A stretch of 64,000 nucleotides of DNA from Flavobacterium tistrianum. Lineage in GTDB: Bacteria > Bacteroidota > Bacteroidia > Flavobacteriales > Flavobacteriaceae. The stretch covers positions 62,001 through 126,000 of the forward strand of contig NZ_QJRH01000065.1 of the NCBI RefSeq assembly GCF_003254545.1, written 5' to 3'. A program made the position numbers and the translations under genes. The notes below the pieces were generated by a model that saw nothing but the letters and a program-made list of their open reading frames with translations, did no database searches and had not been told where the DNA came from. Shown here one piece after another: positions 16,065-24,981 of the stretch (positions within the stretch are counted from its first letter, which is position 1; every line of letters starts with the position of its first letter).

Positions 16065-18251
16065 TTATCTTTTTAATGTAAAATGTCCTCTTAAAACGGG
16101 CATTGAATCATCTACTTTTAAAGCATACCAATAATCAGATGCAGGAAGCGGAACTTGGTTTAAAGTACCGTCCCAGCTCATTTTGAAACGGCTTAATTGA
16201 GCTATTAGTTTTCCGTAGCGGTCAAAAATCGTCACGACAGCCTGAGGATAATTTTCCATTCCCGTTACTTCCCAGACATCATTATAAGAATCATTGTTTG
16301 GCGTAAAAAAAGCAGGGAAAACAAGAACTACGAATTGTTTAGTAGTTCCGATGCATCCTTTTGCTTTTGCGTAAGCAGTTTGTAATCCACCAGGGACATC
16401 GTAAAAAACTGTTGAATCTTGGTAATGGACACCATCAACAGAATACTCAAAGTAATCTTCTTCTTTTACAGGATAAATAATGGCTCTTGTTCCGTCGACA
16501 TCAACACGCGCAATTTGAGGAATCATATGTTCTTCAACCGTAATTGTTTTTGTGTTCGAACAGCCTTCTGGACTTGTTACAAGTACAGTATATTTACCTC
16601 CTTTGCTAACGGTAATTTGCTGAGTAGCTTCATTGGCATTTGACCACAAATAAGTCATTCCAGAAACTCCCGCATCTAATGTTATGGTTTGAAATTGGCA
16701 TAGAGTCAAGGTTTCGTCTGTAACGGCTGGAGGGGTATAGATTACAATGTTTACTGGAGTTCTGGTCGGATTATTACATCCATTATTTGATGCTTCAGCA
16801 TAGTAAGTCGTATTGGATGAAATTGTTGGAGTTGTAAAAGATGTTCCTTGAGATATAATGGTTTGGTCAGTTGCCGAAGCATACCAGTTTATGGTTCCAA
16901 TATTTGAAGTTGCTTTAATTGTTAAAGTTCCTGGACCGCAATTAGTATAAGTGTCTTTTTCAGCTATTGGAATTGCAGGAGTCGCATATACGGTTGCATT
17001 TACTGCTTTTCGGTTAGATTCGCATCCAGCATCAACGTAATAAGTTGTAGTTGCAGTTATTGGTAGTGTAGTATAAGTTGGTCCTGTTGCCAATAAATTT
17101 CCGCCAACAGCAGAATCAAACCATCTAATTGTTGCTCCAGCGGTTGCGGTTGCATTAAAGATAAAGCTTCCAGAATCGCAAACCGGAGTTGGATCAATAG
17201 ATGGAGTTGCTACAGGAATAGTGATTTTTGTGCTCGCCGCAATTTGCAACGTAGGTTCACCTGGCATTCCACCATATTCCACCACATAGCCTTTTGGCTG
17301 ATAAGCATCTCCAGATGTAAGTGATCCTGTATTTGATAAATCATTCCAAGAGCCTCTTATTCCAACGCCTGGTTGAGTAATGTGAGCATAATCTTCATCA
17401 CCTTGCTGGTTAGGTTCACCTGTGTTCCAAAAAGCAAAATTAGGAGTTGAGCCATTTGCATTTCCTCGCCAAAAAACAGTTCCGGTTTCTGGGCCAGTAA
17501 CCCATTTCCAGATGCCTTCTGTTTCGGCATCACTTCCTCCAATCCATCCAGTTCCAGAAGCTTGCTCGCCAATTAATTTGGCTTCATCAGCTGATAGTAT
17601 GGTTGCTAAATAACCTTGAAGACCATAATAGGTGCTTGATGTAGCCAAATCTCGTGCACTTGTCCAAGTAACACCAATATTTGGAATAAAGAGATAATAA
17701 TGTCCTGTTGAGGGCAAATAATTAGCTTGTCCGATTGTAATAGAAAAAGTTCTTGTGCCACTAGCCGTTGCAGAAGAATTAGTAAATACAACATCTTTCA
17801 CTGCCGAGACAAAATCAGCATAAGGAATATCAGCAGAAGTTGTTCCTGACAATCTTAGTTTTCCAGATGTAGCGTCCCAGCTGGTTACAATATTAGAATG
17901 TAAGGTTGGATTTGTTAGTTCTAATCGATCAAAACCATTTGAATACCCAGAAGAAATCTGGATGTAAAGTACTTGTGTTCCGTTTTCGGCAATATCATGA
18001 TCAATTCTAAAATCGGTTACAATGTGAATTGATGTCTGTGGACAATAAAATTGATCTCCTTCAGCAATAAGTTTTGGAGGATCAATTGCAAAATTGTTTT
18101 TCTTTTGTTTTTTTATTTTTAAATTTATTCTGGGTTTTGAGAAGTGTGTATTCTTTTTGTTAAAAGTTTTTGTATTTTCATTTGCATTAGAAAAATTAAA
18201 ACTTAAAACGGAAAATAAAAAGAAAAAGATTGCTGATTTGATATTCTTCAT
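16065..18251 (-). CDS. Secreted C-type-lectin / Ig-like protein with T9SS type B C-terminal domain
   Basis: A 728-residue secreted protein. A signal peptide (1-23) leads into an N-terminal region. A C-type-lectin-like domain follows at about 185-325, with WTSARDLA, GYLATILSADEAKLIG, WIGGSD and AFWNTGEPNQQGDEDYAHI. Three Ig-like repeats run from about 345 to 575, each with a Cys and a WF/WYAS motif. The last ~80 residues (FFTPNNDSYNDVWEV, then FDRYGKLIAQL) are the gliding-motility-type CTD-B signal, which sends cargo through type IX secretion. Probable surface or released adhesin; its ligand is unknown. Confidence 0.88.
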   Translation of the reverse strand: MKNIKSAIFFFLFSVLSFNFSNANENTKTFNKKNTHFSKPRINLKIKKQKKNNFAIDPPKLIAEGDQFYCPQTSIHIVTDFRIDHDIAENGTQVLYIQISSGYSNGFDRLELTNPTLHSNIVTSWDATSGKLRLSGTTSADIPYADFVSAVKDVVFTNSSATASGTRTFSITIGQANYLPSTGHYYLFIPNIGVTWTSARDLATSSTYYGLQGYLATILSADEAKLIGEQASGTGWIGGSDAETEGIWKWVTGPETGTVFWRGNANGSTPNFAFWNTGEPNQQGDEDYAHITQPGVGIRGSWNDLSNTGSLTSGDAYQPKGYVVEYGGMPGEPTLQIAASTKITIPVATPSIDPTPVCDSGSFIFNATATAGATIRWFDSAVGGNLLATGPTYTTLPITATTTYYVDAGCESNRKAVNATVYATPAIPIAEKDTYTNCGPGTLTIKATSNIGTINWYASATDQTIISQGTSFTTPTISSNTTYYAEASNNGCNNPTRTPVNIVIYTPPAVTDETLTLCQFQTITLDAGVSGMTYLWSNANEATQQITVSKGGKYTVLVTSPEGCSNTKTITVEEHMIPQIARVDVDGTRAIIYPVKEEDYFEYSVDGVHYQDSTVFYDVPGGLQTAYAKAKGCIGTTKQFVVLVFPAFFTPNNDSYNDVWEVTGMENYPQAVVTIFDRYGKLIAQLSRFKMSWDGTLNQVPLPASDYWYALKVDDSMPVLRGHFTLKR

Positions 18252-18293
18252 TCGCTAAAAATATCAATTAATTGAGAATAAAAAAATAAATTT

Positions 18294-18830
18294 TTATTCA
18301 GGCCAATTTATTTTTTGAAATAAATCCCAAACAACAATTCCGGCACTTACAGAAATATTAAGAGAGTGCTTCGTTCCAAGCTGAGGAATTTCAATGCATC
18401 CGTCGCAGATTGCAACAGCTTCTTGTGATACACCATAAACCTCATTTCCAAAAACCAAAGCATATTTCTGGTTCTTTTCAACTTTAAAATCTTGAAGAAA
18501 AATCGCACTTTCAACTTGCTCAATAGCCATAGTCAAAACATTTTCTTTCTTTAAATTTTCAATCACTTCCAAAACATTCTCATGATGCTCCCAAGCAACA
18601 GTTTCTGTTGCACCAAGAGCAGTTTTGTGGATTTCTTTATTTGGAGGAGTCGCAGTAATACCGCACAGAATTATTTTTTCGATCAAAAACGCGTCAGCTG
18701 TTCTAAAAACAGAACCAATATTATGCAGACTTCGAATATCGTCTAAAACTAATATTAAGGGAGTTTTCTCCGATTTTTTAAAATCTTCAATTGATTTACG
18801 GTCTAGTTCGCTGTTTTCGAGTTTTCTCAT
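18294..18830 (-). CDS. TrmH-family (SpoU) RNA 2'-O-methyltransferase
   Basis: A 178-residue SPOUT methyltransferase with all three family motifs: NIGSVFRTAD (motif 1), ALVFGNEVYGVSQ (motif 2) and IEIPQLGTKHSLNISVSAGI (motif 3, in the knot). It lacks the N-terminal L30e-like domain, as in TrmH/TrmL-sized enzymes. It uses SAM to methylate a ribose in tRNA or rRNA. The exact target is not predictable. It lies between the T9SS cargo gene and DUF1573 on the same strand, with a terminator upstream, so it probably has its own promoter. Confidence 0.9.
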   Translation of the reverse strand: MRKLENSELDRKSIEDFKKSEKTPLILVLDDIRSLHNIGSVFRTADAFLIEKIILCGITATPPNKEIHKTALGATETVAWEHHENVLEVIENLKKENVLTMAIEQVESAIFLQDFKVEKNQKYALVFGNEVYGVSQEAVAICDGCIEIPQLGTKHSLNISVSAGIVVWDLFQKINWPE

Positions 18831-18851
18831 TGTTTTTGAATTGTAGTCATA

Positions 18852-18882
18852 AAAAAAGCTTCCAAAGATAAGGAAGCTTTTT
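18852..18882 (-). terminator. Terminator after the DUF1573 gene
   Basis: AAAAAAGCTTCC pairs with GGAAGCTTTTT around an 8-nt loop, 23 nt beyond the DUF1573 stop on the minus strand, ending in T residues. Confidence 0.8.
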
Positions 18883-18905
18883 CATTATTTTAAATGTTTT
18901 TCAGA

Positions 18906-19337
18906 TTAGCTTTTTACTGGATCTGGTAAAACAGTACCTTTAATAGTAAGGATTTTTGTTGGTTGTCCTTCTGCGTTAGAAGTAACAGTTACAGTTTTTG
19001 TAAAAGCACCAACTCTGTCAGTAGCATATTTTACACCGATAACACCTTTAGCACCTGGAGCGATTGGTTCTTTTGGAGTAGTTGGAACAGTACATCCGCA
19101 AGATCCTTGAGTGTTTGTAATGATTAATGGTTTAGTTCCGTTGTTAACAAAAACAAACTCACGTTTTCCATCAGCATTGTGTGCGATAGTTCCGTAATCA
19201 ATAGTTTCAGTTTCGAAAAGCATTCCAGCTCCTTCTACTTTAGCAACTTTAGCAGCTTTAGCTTTTTTAGTTGTTTGCGCGTTAGTAGCTGTAATACCAG
19301 CTACAGCTAACATAGCGAATAAAATTATTTTTTTCAT
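18906..19337 (-). CDS. Secreted DUF1573 protein (Ig-like, ASH-type)
   Basis: A 143-residue protein with a signal peptide (1-20, ending TNAQ), a Lys/Ala-rich linker (KKAKAAKVAKVEG), and a single DUF1573 domain. The visible family signature is ETIDYGTIAHNADGKREF, then NNGTKPLIITNTQGSCGCTV and the proline-rich PTTPKEPIAPG. It is common and often abundant in Bacteroidota; the molecular role is unknown. Codons look strongly biased and regular, as in well-expressed genes. Confidence 0.9.
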   Translation of the reverse strand: MKKIILFAMLAVAGITATNAQTTKKAKAAKVAKVEGAGMLFETETIDYGTIAHNADGKREFVFVNNGTKPLIITNTQGSCGCTVPTTPKEPIAPGAKGVIGVKYATDRVGAFTKTVTVTSNAEGQPTKILTIKGTVLPDPVKS

Positions 19338-19494
19338 CTTAGGGTCTTTTTTTTAAATGATAAACAAAGCTATATAAAAAACTTAAATCAGTAACTAAAA
19401 ATGTCTTAAAAATATTTTAATTTTTGAAGCTTTCGATATTCTTTCAAAAAATCATAAATTCGCTGTCTTAATTTTTCATTTAAAATATAATAAT

Positions 19495-22101
19495 TTGGCA
19501 GCTAAAGAGAAAGTGGTGAAAGAAACACCCTTAATGAAACAGTACAACGAAATCAAGGCTAAATATCCTGATGCATGTCTGCTTTTCAGAGTAGGAGATT
19601 TTTATGAAACCTTTGGAGAAGACGCCATTAGAGCTTCTAAAATTTTAGGGATAACCTTAACTAAAAGAGGAGCAGGGTCTGATACCGAAACAGCACTGGC
19701 TGGGTTTCCGCACCATTCTGTAAATACTTATTTGCCAAAATTGGTAAAAGCAGGACTTCGCGTGGCGATCTGCGATCAGCTGGAAGATCCGAAAATGACC
19801 AAAACAATCGTAAAAAGAGGAGTGACAGAACTTGTAACTCCAGGAGTTTCTTTGAATGATGAGGTTTTGCAGTCAAAATCAAACAACTTCTTAGCGTCTG
19901 TCTATTTTGCTAATAAAAATATCGGAATTTCTTTTTTGGATGTTTCTACGGGAGAATTTTTAACCGCTCAGGGAAATGCTGAATACATTGATAAATTATT
20001 GCAAAACTTTAATCCAAGTGAAGTTTTGGTTCCAAAGAATAATAAAAATGATTTTAAAACTGCTTTTGGAGAAGATTTTCATAGCTTTTTCTTAGAAGAC
20101 TGGATTTATAAAGAAGATTATGCCTTAGAAACCTTGACAAAGCATTTTCAGACGAATTCCTTAAAAGGATTTGGTGTTGAAGAATTAAAAGAAGGAATTA
20201 TTGCTTCTGGAGCAATTTTGTACTATTTGTCAGAAACGCAGCATAATCGTGTGCAGCATATTACAGCGATTCAGCGTATTGCGGAAGATGCTTACGTTTG
20301 GATGGATCGTTTTACGATTCGAAACTTAGAATTATATCACAGCTATAATCCAAATGCAGTTACACTTTTGGATGTTATTGATAAAACGCTTTCTCCGATG
20401 GGAGGGCGTTTGCTTAAGCGTTGGTTGGCTTTGCCTTTAAAAGATGCAAACAAAGTAAAAAGCCGTCACGAAGTTGTGGCATATTTGAAATCGAATCCTG
20501 AAATTCTGCACAATATCCAATATCAGATTAAACAGATCTCAGATTTAGAACGGTTAATTTCTAAAATTGCGGCAGGAAAAGTTTCTCCTCGTGAAATCGT
20601 GTATTTAAAGGAATCTTTGGATGCGATTATTCCAATTAAAACTCTTGCGTTAGAAAGTCCGCAAGAAGCAGTAAGAGTAATTGGAGACAGTTTGCATGCC
20701 TGTGATTTGCTTCGCGAAAAAATTAAAACAACTTTAAATCAAGATGCTCCAGTTGCCATTTCAAAAGGAAATGCTATTGCAAGCGGAATAAATGAAGAGC
20801 TGGATGAACTTCGTGCGATTTCAACTTCAGGAAAAGAATTTTTAGAAGGAATTGAAAAAAGAGAATCTGAAAGAACAGGTATTTCTTCATTGAAAATTTC
20901 TTTTAATAATGTTTTCGGATATTATATTGAAGTTAGAAATACCCATAAAGATAAAGTTCCAGAAGAATGGATTCGTAAGCAGACTTTGGTAAATGCAGAG
21001 CGTTATATTACCGAAGAATTAAAAGAATACGAAACCAAGATTTTAGGAGCAGAAGAAAAAATCTATAAAATAGAAAGTGAGCTTTTTGAGCAATTGGTGG
21101 CTTGGATTTCTACTTATATTAAGCCTGTTCAGATGAACGCGTATTTAGTTGCACAATTAGATTGTTTATGTTCGTTTACGCAAATGGCTGTAGAAAATCA
21201 ATATGTGCAGCCTGAAATCGATGATACATTTGAATTGGATATTAAAAACGGAAGACACCCTGTAATCGAGAAGCAATTGCCTGTTGGTACGCCATATATT
21301 GCAAATGATGTTTTCTTAGATAGAGAAACACAGCAGATTATTATGATTACTGGGCCTAACATGTCGGGTAAGTCGGCAATTTTAAGGCAAACGGCTTTAA
21401 TTGTGCTTTTGGCTCAAATGGGAAGTTTTGTTCCTGCTGATAGCGTTAGAATGGGAATTGTTGATAAGATTTTTACCAGAGTAGGAGCTTCAGATAATAT
21501 TTCAATGGGAGAATCTACTTTTATGGTCGAAATGAATGAAACGGCTTCTATTTTGAATAACCTATCGGATAGAAGTTTGGTGTTGTTGGATGAGATTGGA
21601 AGAGGGACTAGTACTTACGATGGAATCTCGATTGCCTGGGCAATTGCAGAATTCTTGCATGAGCACCCAGGAAGAGCAAAAACGCTTTTTGCAACGCATT
21701 ACCATGAGCTGAATGAAATGACGGAATCGATGCCGAGAATCCAGAATTTTAATGTTGCAGTAAAAGAATTGAAAGATACCGTTTTGTTTGTTAGAAAGCT
21801 GGTAAAAGGTGGAAGCGCGCATAGTTTTGGAATTCACGTGGCAAAAATGGCCGGAATGCCACAATTAGTTATTTCAAAAGCACAAAAGCTTTTAAAGAAA
21901 TTAGAAAAAAATCATTCAAGTGATGCTCTAAACGGAATAAAATCTGCAAATGATGAAATGCAAATGAGTTTCTTTAATTTGGACGATCCTTTGTTGGAAG
22001 AGATAAAAGAAGAGATTCTGAATCTCGATATTAATGCTATTACGCCAGTAGAAGCATTGATGAAACTGAATGAGATCAAAAGAATGCTGGTTAAAAAATA
22101 A
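19495..22101 (+). CDS. mutS: DNA mismatch repair protein MutS
   Basis: An 868-residue MutS that recognises mismatches. The N-terminal mismatch-binding motif FYE is at residues 36-38 in [10 protein letters not shown]. The C-terminal ABC-type ATPase has Walker A GPNMSGKS (620-627), Walker [17 protein letters not shown] and the His switch ATHYHEL. The start is a TTG at 19495. The upstream frame has no ATG, and the first downstream ATG (residue 14) would remove conserved residues. The tRNA-Gly/Leu operon follows with its own promoter. It probably works with MutL encoded elsewhere. Confidence 0.96.
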   Translation: MAAKEKVVKETPLMKQYNEIKAKYPDACLLFRVGDFYETFGEDAIRASKILGITLTKRGAGSDTETALAGFPHHSVNTYLPKLVKAGLRVAICDQLEDPKMTKTIVKRGVTELVTPGVSLNDEVLQSKSNNFLASVYFANKNIGISFLDVSTGEFLTAQGNAEYIDKLLQNFNPSEVLVPKNNKNDFKTAFGEDFHSFFLEDWIYKEDYALETLTKHFQTNSLKGFGVEELKEGIIASGAILYYLSETQHNRVQHITAIQRIAEDAYVWMDRFTIRNLELYHSYNPNAVTLLDVIDKTLSPMGGRLLKRWLALPLKDANKVKSRHEVVAYLKSNPEILHNIQYQIKQISDLERLISKIAAGKVSPREIVYLKESLDAIIPIKTLALESPQEAVRVIGDSLHACDLLREKIKTTLNQDAPVAISKGNAIASGINEELDELRAISTSGKEFLEGIEKRESERTGISSLKISFNNVFGYYIEVRNTHKDKVPEEWIRKQTLVNAERYITEELKEYETKILGAEEKIYKIESELFEQLVAWISTYIKPVQMNAYLVAQLDCLCSFTQMAVENQYVQPEIDDTFELDIKNGRHPVIEKQLPVGTPYIANDVFLDRETQQIIMITGPNMSGKSAILRQTALIVLLAQMGSFVPADSVRMGIVDKIFTRVGASDNISMGESTFMVEMNETASILNNLSDRSLVLLDEIGRGTSTYDGISIAWAIAEFLHEHPGRAKTLFATHYHELNEMTESMPRIQNFNVAVKELKDTVLFVRKLVKGGSAHSFGIHVAKMAGMPQLVISKAQKLLKKLEKNHSSDALNGIKSANDEMQMSFFNLDDPLLEEIKEEILNLDINAITPVEALMKLNEIKRMLVKK

Positions 22102-22180
22102 AATTCAATTTTTTTTTCAATTTTAAACTTTAGGTTATCAGAATGTTATAAAATAAGTCGATTTTTTTTTGAAAAAACGC

Positions 22181-22210
22181 TTGTGTAATTGAATAAATGT
22201 CCTAAATTTG
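22181..22210 (+). promoter_or_regulatory. Consensus promoter of the tRNA-Gly/tRNA-Leu operon
   Basis: TTG at 22181-22183, a 19-nt spacer and TAAATTTG at 22203-22210 match the Bacteroidota promoter. Transcription would start near 22217, about 50 nt before the tRNA-Gly. Confidence 0.8.
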
Positions 22211-22264
22211 CACTCGCAATACGAAACAAAACAAGTGTTGCGGTTCTTAATAAAATTTGAAAAT

Positions 22265-22337
22265 GCGAAAATAGCTCAGTTGGTAGAGCGCGACCTTGCC
22301 AAGGTCGAGGTCGCGGGTTCGAGCCCCGTTTTTCGCT
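22265..22337 (+). tRNA. tRNA-Gly (GCC)
   Basis: 73 nt. The acceptor arms GCGAAAA and TTTTCGC pair fully. The D-arm is GCTCAGTTGGTAGAGC. The anticodon loop TTGCCAA in the stem CGACC/GGTCG gives anticodon GCC at 22298-22300. The T-arm is GCGGGTTCGAGCCCCGT. No CCA is encoded. Confidence 0.97.
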
Positions 22338-22352
22338 CTAAAACCATACAAT

Positions 22353-22438
22353 GCTCGGATGGTGAAATTGGTAGACACGCTGGACTTAAAATCCAGTGAA
22401 CAGCAATGTTCGTGCGGGTTCAAGTCCCGCTCTGAGTA
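22353..22438 (+). tRNA. tRNA-Leu (UAA)
   Basis: 86 nt with a long variable arm, as expected for leucine. The acceptor arms GCTCGGA and TCTGAGT pair with G-U wobbles. The anticodon stem CTGGA/TCCAG holds loop CTTAAAA, anticodon TAA. The T-loop GGGTTCAAGTCCC is present. CCA is not encoded. It lies 15 nt after tRNA-Gly in one transcript. Confidence 0.97.
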
Positions 22439-22440
22439 CT

Positions 22441-22470
22441 AAAGCCTCTTCTTTTGAAGAGGCTTTTTTT
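22441..22470 (+). terminator. Terminator of the tRNA operon
   Basis: AAAGCCTCTTC / GAAGAGGCTTT is an 11-bp stem with a TTTT loop and a run of T, directly after tRNA-Leu. Confidence 0.92.
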
Positions 22471-22513
22471 ATTTGCAGACTTGCAGATAATAAATTTACA
22501 CGGTAAATTTATT

Positions 22514-22573
22514 GGAATCTCAGAATCTCAGAATCTCAGAAATCTAAAATCAACAATCTAAAATCTAAAATTA
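22514..22573. repeat. Short direct repeats (AATCTCAG and AATCTAAA units)
   Basis: The sequence repeats AATCTCAG three times with a 10-nt period, then AATCTAAAAT twice, before the DUF1508 gene. It is low complexity and no fold is evident. Confidence 0.55.
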
Positions 22574-22577
22574 ATAA

Positions 22578-22961
22578 ATGGGTGCTTTTGTAATTAGCAA
22601 ACGGTTTAATGATGAATATAAGTTTACGTTTACTTCTCGAAAGGGGAAGGTAATTTTTACAAGTTTAAGTTATGAATTGAGGTTTGAGTGTGAAGAGGAT
22701 ATTGAGAAGTTTAAAGCGAATATTGATCTTGCTAAATTTTTGAAATTTAAAGGCTCGGGTGGAAAGTATTTTTTTAAATTGATGCTTGGAGATGTTCATT
22801 TTGCTACAAGTCGAAAATACAGTACGGAATTGCTTCTGCAGAAAGGAATAAAAGAAATTGTCACTTATTCTTCGAGGTCGGAGATTTTGGATTTCTCTTC
22901 GAGTGAATCGATTTTTGGTGATGATGAGGTTGAAGAGGAAATGGAGGAAGCGGCAGAATAA
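22578..22961 (+). CDS. YegP-like DUF1508 protein
   Basis: A 127-residue cytosolic protein. Its core (FVISKRFNDEYKFTFTSRKG, then a second unit with GSGGKYFFKLMLGDVHF) follows the DUF1508/YegP pattern of paired short beta units with a conserved aromatic and a KG or GD turn. The tail DDEVEEEMEEAAE is very acidic. The function of the family is not established. It sits between the tRNA operon terminator and its own strong terminator, so it is monocistronic. Confidence 0.78.
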   Translation: MGAFVISKRFNDEYKFTFTSRKGKVIFTSLSYELRFECEEDIEKFKANIDLAKFLKFKGSGGKYFFKLMLGDVHFATSRKYSTELLLQKGIKEIVTYSSRSEILDFSSSESIFGDDEVEEEMEEAAE

Positions 22962-22996
22962 AAAAAAGCGTTCGTAATTACGGACGCTTTTTTTTT
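22962..22996 (+). terminator. Terminator after the DUF1508 gene
   Basis: GCGTTCGTAA / TTACGGACGC stem with one G-T pair, flanked by A-runs and followed by nine T residues. Confidence 0.88.
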
Positions 22997-23033
22997 ATTG
23001 TTTGTGATTAATGGAAAAATTAATCATAAAAAA

Positions 23034-23057
23034 AAAACCATCTAAAAAGATGGTTTT
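23034..23057 (-). terminator. Terminator after the heptad-repeat lipoprotein gene
   Basis: AAAACCATCT / AGATGGTTTT with an AAAA loop. On the minus strand it is followed by a long T-run. It lies 26 nt beyond the lipoprotein stop. Confidence 0.88.
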
Positions 23058-23082
23058 AAAATCGTTAGAAACTAGGTTCTAA

Positions 23083-23298
23083 TTATTTTTTTACTTCTTC
23101 TACTTTAGCAGCAGCAGAATCAACTTTAGCAGCAGCAGAATCAACAGTTGCAGCAGCAGAATCAACAACAGCAGCAGCTGAATCAACAGCAACAGCAGTA
23201 GAATCTACAGCAGGAGCTTCAGCAGCAGCGTCAGCTTTTTTACAAGATACAACAGTTAATACAGCAACAACAGCTAAACTTAAAAATACTTTTTTCAT
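23083..23298 (-). CDS. Small lipoprotein with perfect 7-residue repeats
   Basis: 71 residues. A signal peptide ends in the lipobox VVSC with Cys19 as the probable lipidated residue. The mature part is almost only five consecutive heptads of the form VDSAAAx (VDSTAVA, VDSAAAV, VDSAAAT, VDSAAAK, VDSAAAK) and then VEEVKK. The DNA repeats with a 21-nt period. Such heptads favour an alpha-helical coil like Braun's lipoprotein, and the KK end recalls its C-terminal lysine. No homology claim is made. It has its own -7 element and terminator, and regular codons. Confidence 0.8.
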   Translation of the reverse strand: MKKVFLSLAVVAVLTVVSCKKADAAAEAPAVDSTAVAVDSAAAVVDSAAATVDSAAAKVDSAAAKVEEVKK

Positions 23299-23615
23299 CT
23301 TACTTTATTATAAAAGGTTAATTATTAATTCGTGGCAAAGATATAAATTTTTTAATATGTAAAATATTTTTTCACTTTTTTTTTAAAATATTTTCCTTGC
23401 TCACGTTTATCTTATTTATCAAAGAATATGCCAAAATTATAAATTTTTCTTAAATTATCTAATTTCTAGCCTAAATTTTTTTTTATTGAATAATCTCTAT
23501 GAAAATCAGTTGTTTAGTTTCTGTGATTTAGGGTTTATTCTATTTTTTAAGAGTATTTAGGTAGAATGGTTTCTATTTATTTCTTCAAATTTAACATCTT
23601 TATGAAGTCAAAAGG
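23299..23615. other. Gene-free AT-rich region (317 bp)
   Basis: It holds the lipoprotein's leader and -7 element (23336-23343) and otherwise long T and A runs. I see no gene, repeat family or clear terminator for the waaA gene. Confidence 0.6.
23336..23343 (-). promoter_or_regulatory. -7 element of the heptad-repeat lipoprotein gene
   Basis: On the minus strand TATCTTTG matches TAnnTTTG, 37 nt before the ATG. No TTG at the ideal spacing; the upstream region is A/T-rich. Confidence 0.5.
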
Positions 23616-24845
23616 TTAGGAGATGAGTTTCATGATCGTTTCAGTGGCTCCTTTGTTGTTTTGAATAAATGATCTGCAGATTTCGCTTTTTTCAGCCAAA
23701 AAGTTTTTGTCGTTCAATAATTGATCAAAAATTTCTTTAAGTTCCATACTTGTTGAAATTGGTATGCAACCGCCAATATTCACTAAATCGACTGCTTCTG
23801 CGAAATTAGAATAATTAGGTCCAATTACGATTGGGATTCCAAAAGTAGCAGGTTCTAATATATTATGTATTCCAGGATTTCCGAATCCGCCGCCAACATA
23901 CGCTATCGTTCCATAACTGTAAATTTTAGTAAGGATTCCAATAGTATCAATTATAAAGACATTATAGGTTGATAGATCTTTGTTTTCTTTTTCTGAGAAT
24001 AAAATGGTCGGTTTTGTAATTTTTGATTGAAGATCTGAAATTTGATCGGGCTTAATATTATGTGGCGCAATAATGAATTTTACATTATCAGGAGCCTGAT
24101 TAATATATTCAGCAATTAAAACTTCATCTTTTGGCCATGAACTTCCAATAACTATCGTAGGCTGGTTGTTTTTAAAATTCTCAACATAATCCAGTCGGTT
24201 GTTTCTTTCTAAAATAGCATTTACACGGTCAAAACGTGTGTCGCCAGAAACAATTACATTGTTAAAGCCTAGACTTTCTACTTTTTGTTTTGATTTTTCG
24301 TTTTGAACAAAGAAATAAGTAAAAGCATTTAGCGCTTTTCTGTAGAAACCGCCATACCACTTAAAAAACATTTGGTTGTCTCTGAAAATTCCTGAAATCA
24401 GGTAAGTTGGCGTTTTGCTTTTTTCTAGTTCCTTTAAATAGTTTAGCCAAAATTCGTATTTGATAAAAAAAGCAAATTCAGGATGAACTAGTTTTAAAAA
24501 TCTTTTGGCGTTGCTTTTGGAATCAAGCGGTAAATAAATTGTCACATCTGCAACTGTGTTATTTTTACGCACTTCGTATCCAGATGGCGAAAAAAAGGTT
24601 ACAATTATCTTATGCTCAGGATGTTTTTCTTTAATTTTTTCGATTACAGGAAGTCCTTGTTCATATTCCCCCAGTGAAGCCGAATGAAACCAAATAGTTT
24701 TATCATCTGCTTTGATTTTCTCTTCTAAAATTGAAAACACATTTTTTCGGCCTTCAACAAAAAGCTTAATTTTCGGACTAAATAATGCTATGATTTTTAA
24801 GAAAAACCCTGCAAGATATATGGCTAGATTGTATAAAAAAAGCAT
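23616..24845 (-). CDS. waaA: 3-deoxy-D-manno-octulosonic acid transferase (Kdo transferase)
   Basis: A 409-residue GT30-type enzyme that adds Kdo from CMP-Kdo to lipid A precursor at the inner membrane. The N-terminal hydrophobic anchor (LYNLAIYLAGFFLKIIALF) precedes HSASLGEYEQGLPVI, where the Glu of ASLGE is the expected catalytic base. Later motifs are IKYEFWLNYL, VSGDTRFDRV, VIGSSWPKDE, and the C-terminal AYVGGGFGNPGIHNILEPA that binds the sugar nucleotide. The length fits the family. It is divergent from the DegT aminotransferase gene. Confidence 0.93.
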   Translation of the reverse strand: MLFLYNLAIYLAGFFLKIIALFSPKIKLFVEGRKNVFSILEEKIKADDKTIWFHSASLGEYEQGLPVIEKIKEKHPEHKIIVTFFSPSGYEVRKNNTVADVTIYLPLDSKSNAKRFLKLVHPEFAFFIKYEFWLNYLKELEKSKTPTYLISGIFRDNQMFFKWYGGFYRKALNAFTYFFVQNEKSKQKVESLGFNNVIVSGDTRFDRVNAILERNNRLDYVENFKNNQPTIVIGSSWPKDEVLIAEYINQAPDNVKFIIAPHNIKPDQISDLQSKITKPTILFSEKENKDLSTYNVFIIDTIGILTKIYSYGTIAYVGGGFGNPGIHNILEPATFGIPIVIGPNYSNFAEAVDLVNIGGCIPISTSMELKEIFDQLLNDKNFLAEKSEICRSFIQNNKGATETIMKLIS

Positions 24846-24981
24846 GTAATTTTTTTTGCAGCTAAATTACATTTCTTTCGACTATTTTCATTGGTTTGAA
24901 CCTATTAATAACTATTTTTGTTCCTCCTTTTAGAGATTTCTGTTAAAAAAGAGTCTTTGAATTTTTAAATATTATTCGAAA

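Noticed and set aside
22208..22399. Plus-strand open frame over the tRNA genes
   Set aside because: It covers tRNA-Gly and part of tRNA-Leu, so the reading frame is incidental.
23083..23298. Low-complexity artefact instead of a gene
   Set aside because: It has a signal peptide with lipobox, a -7 element, a stop and a strong terminator, so it is a real gene.
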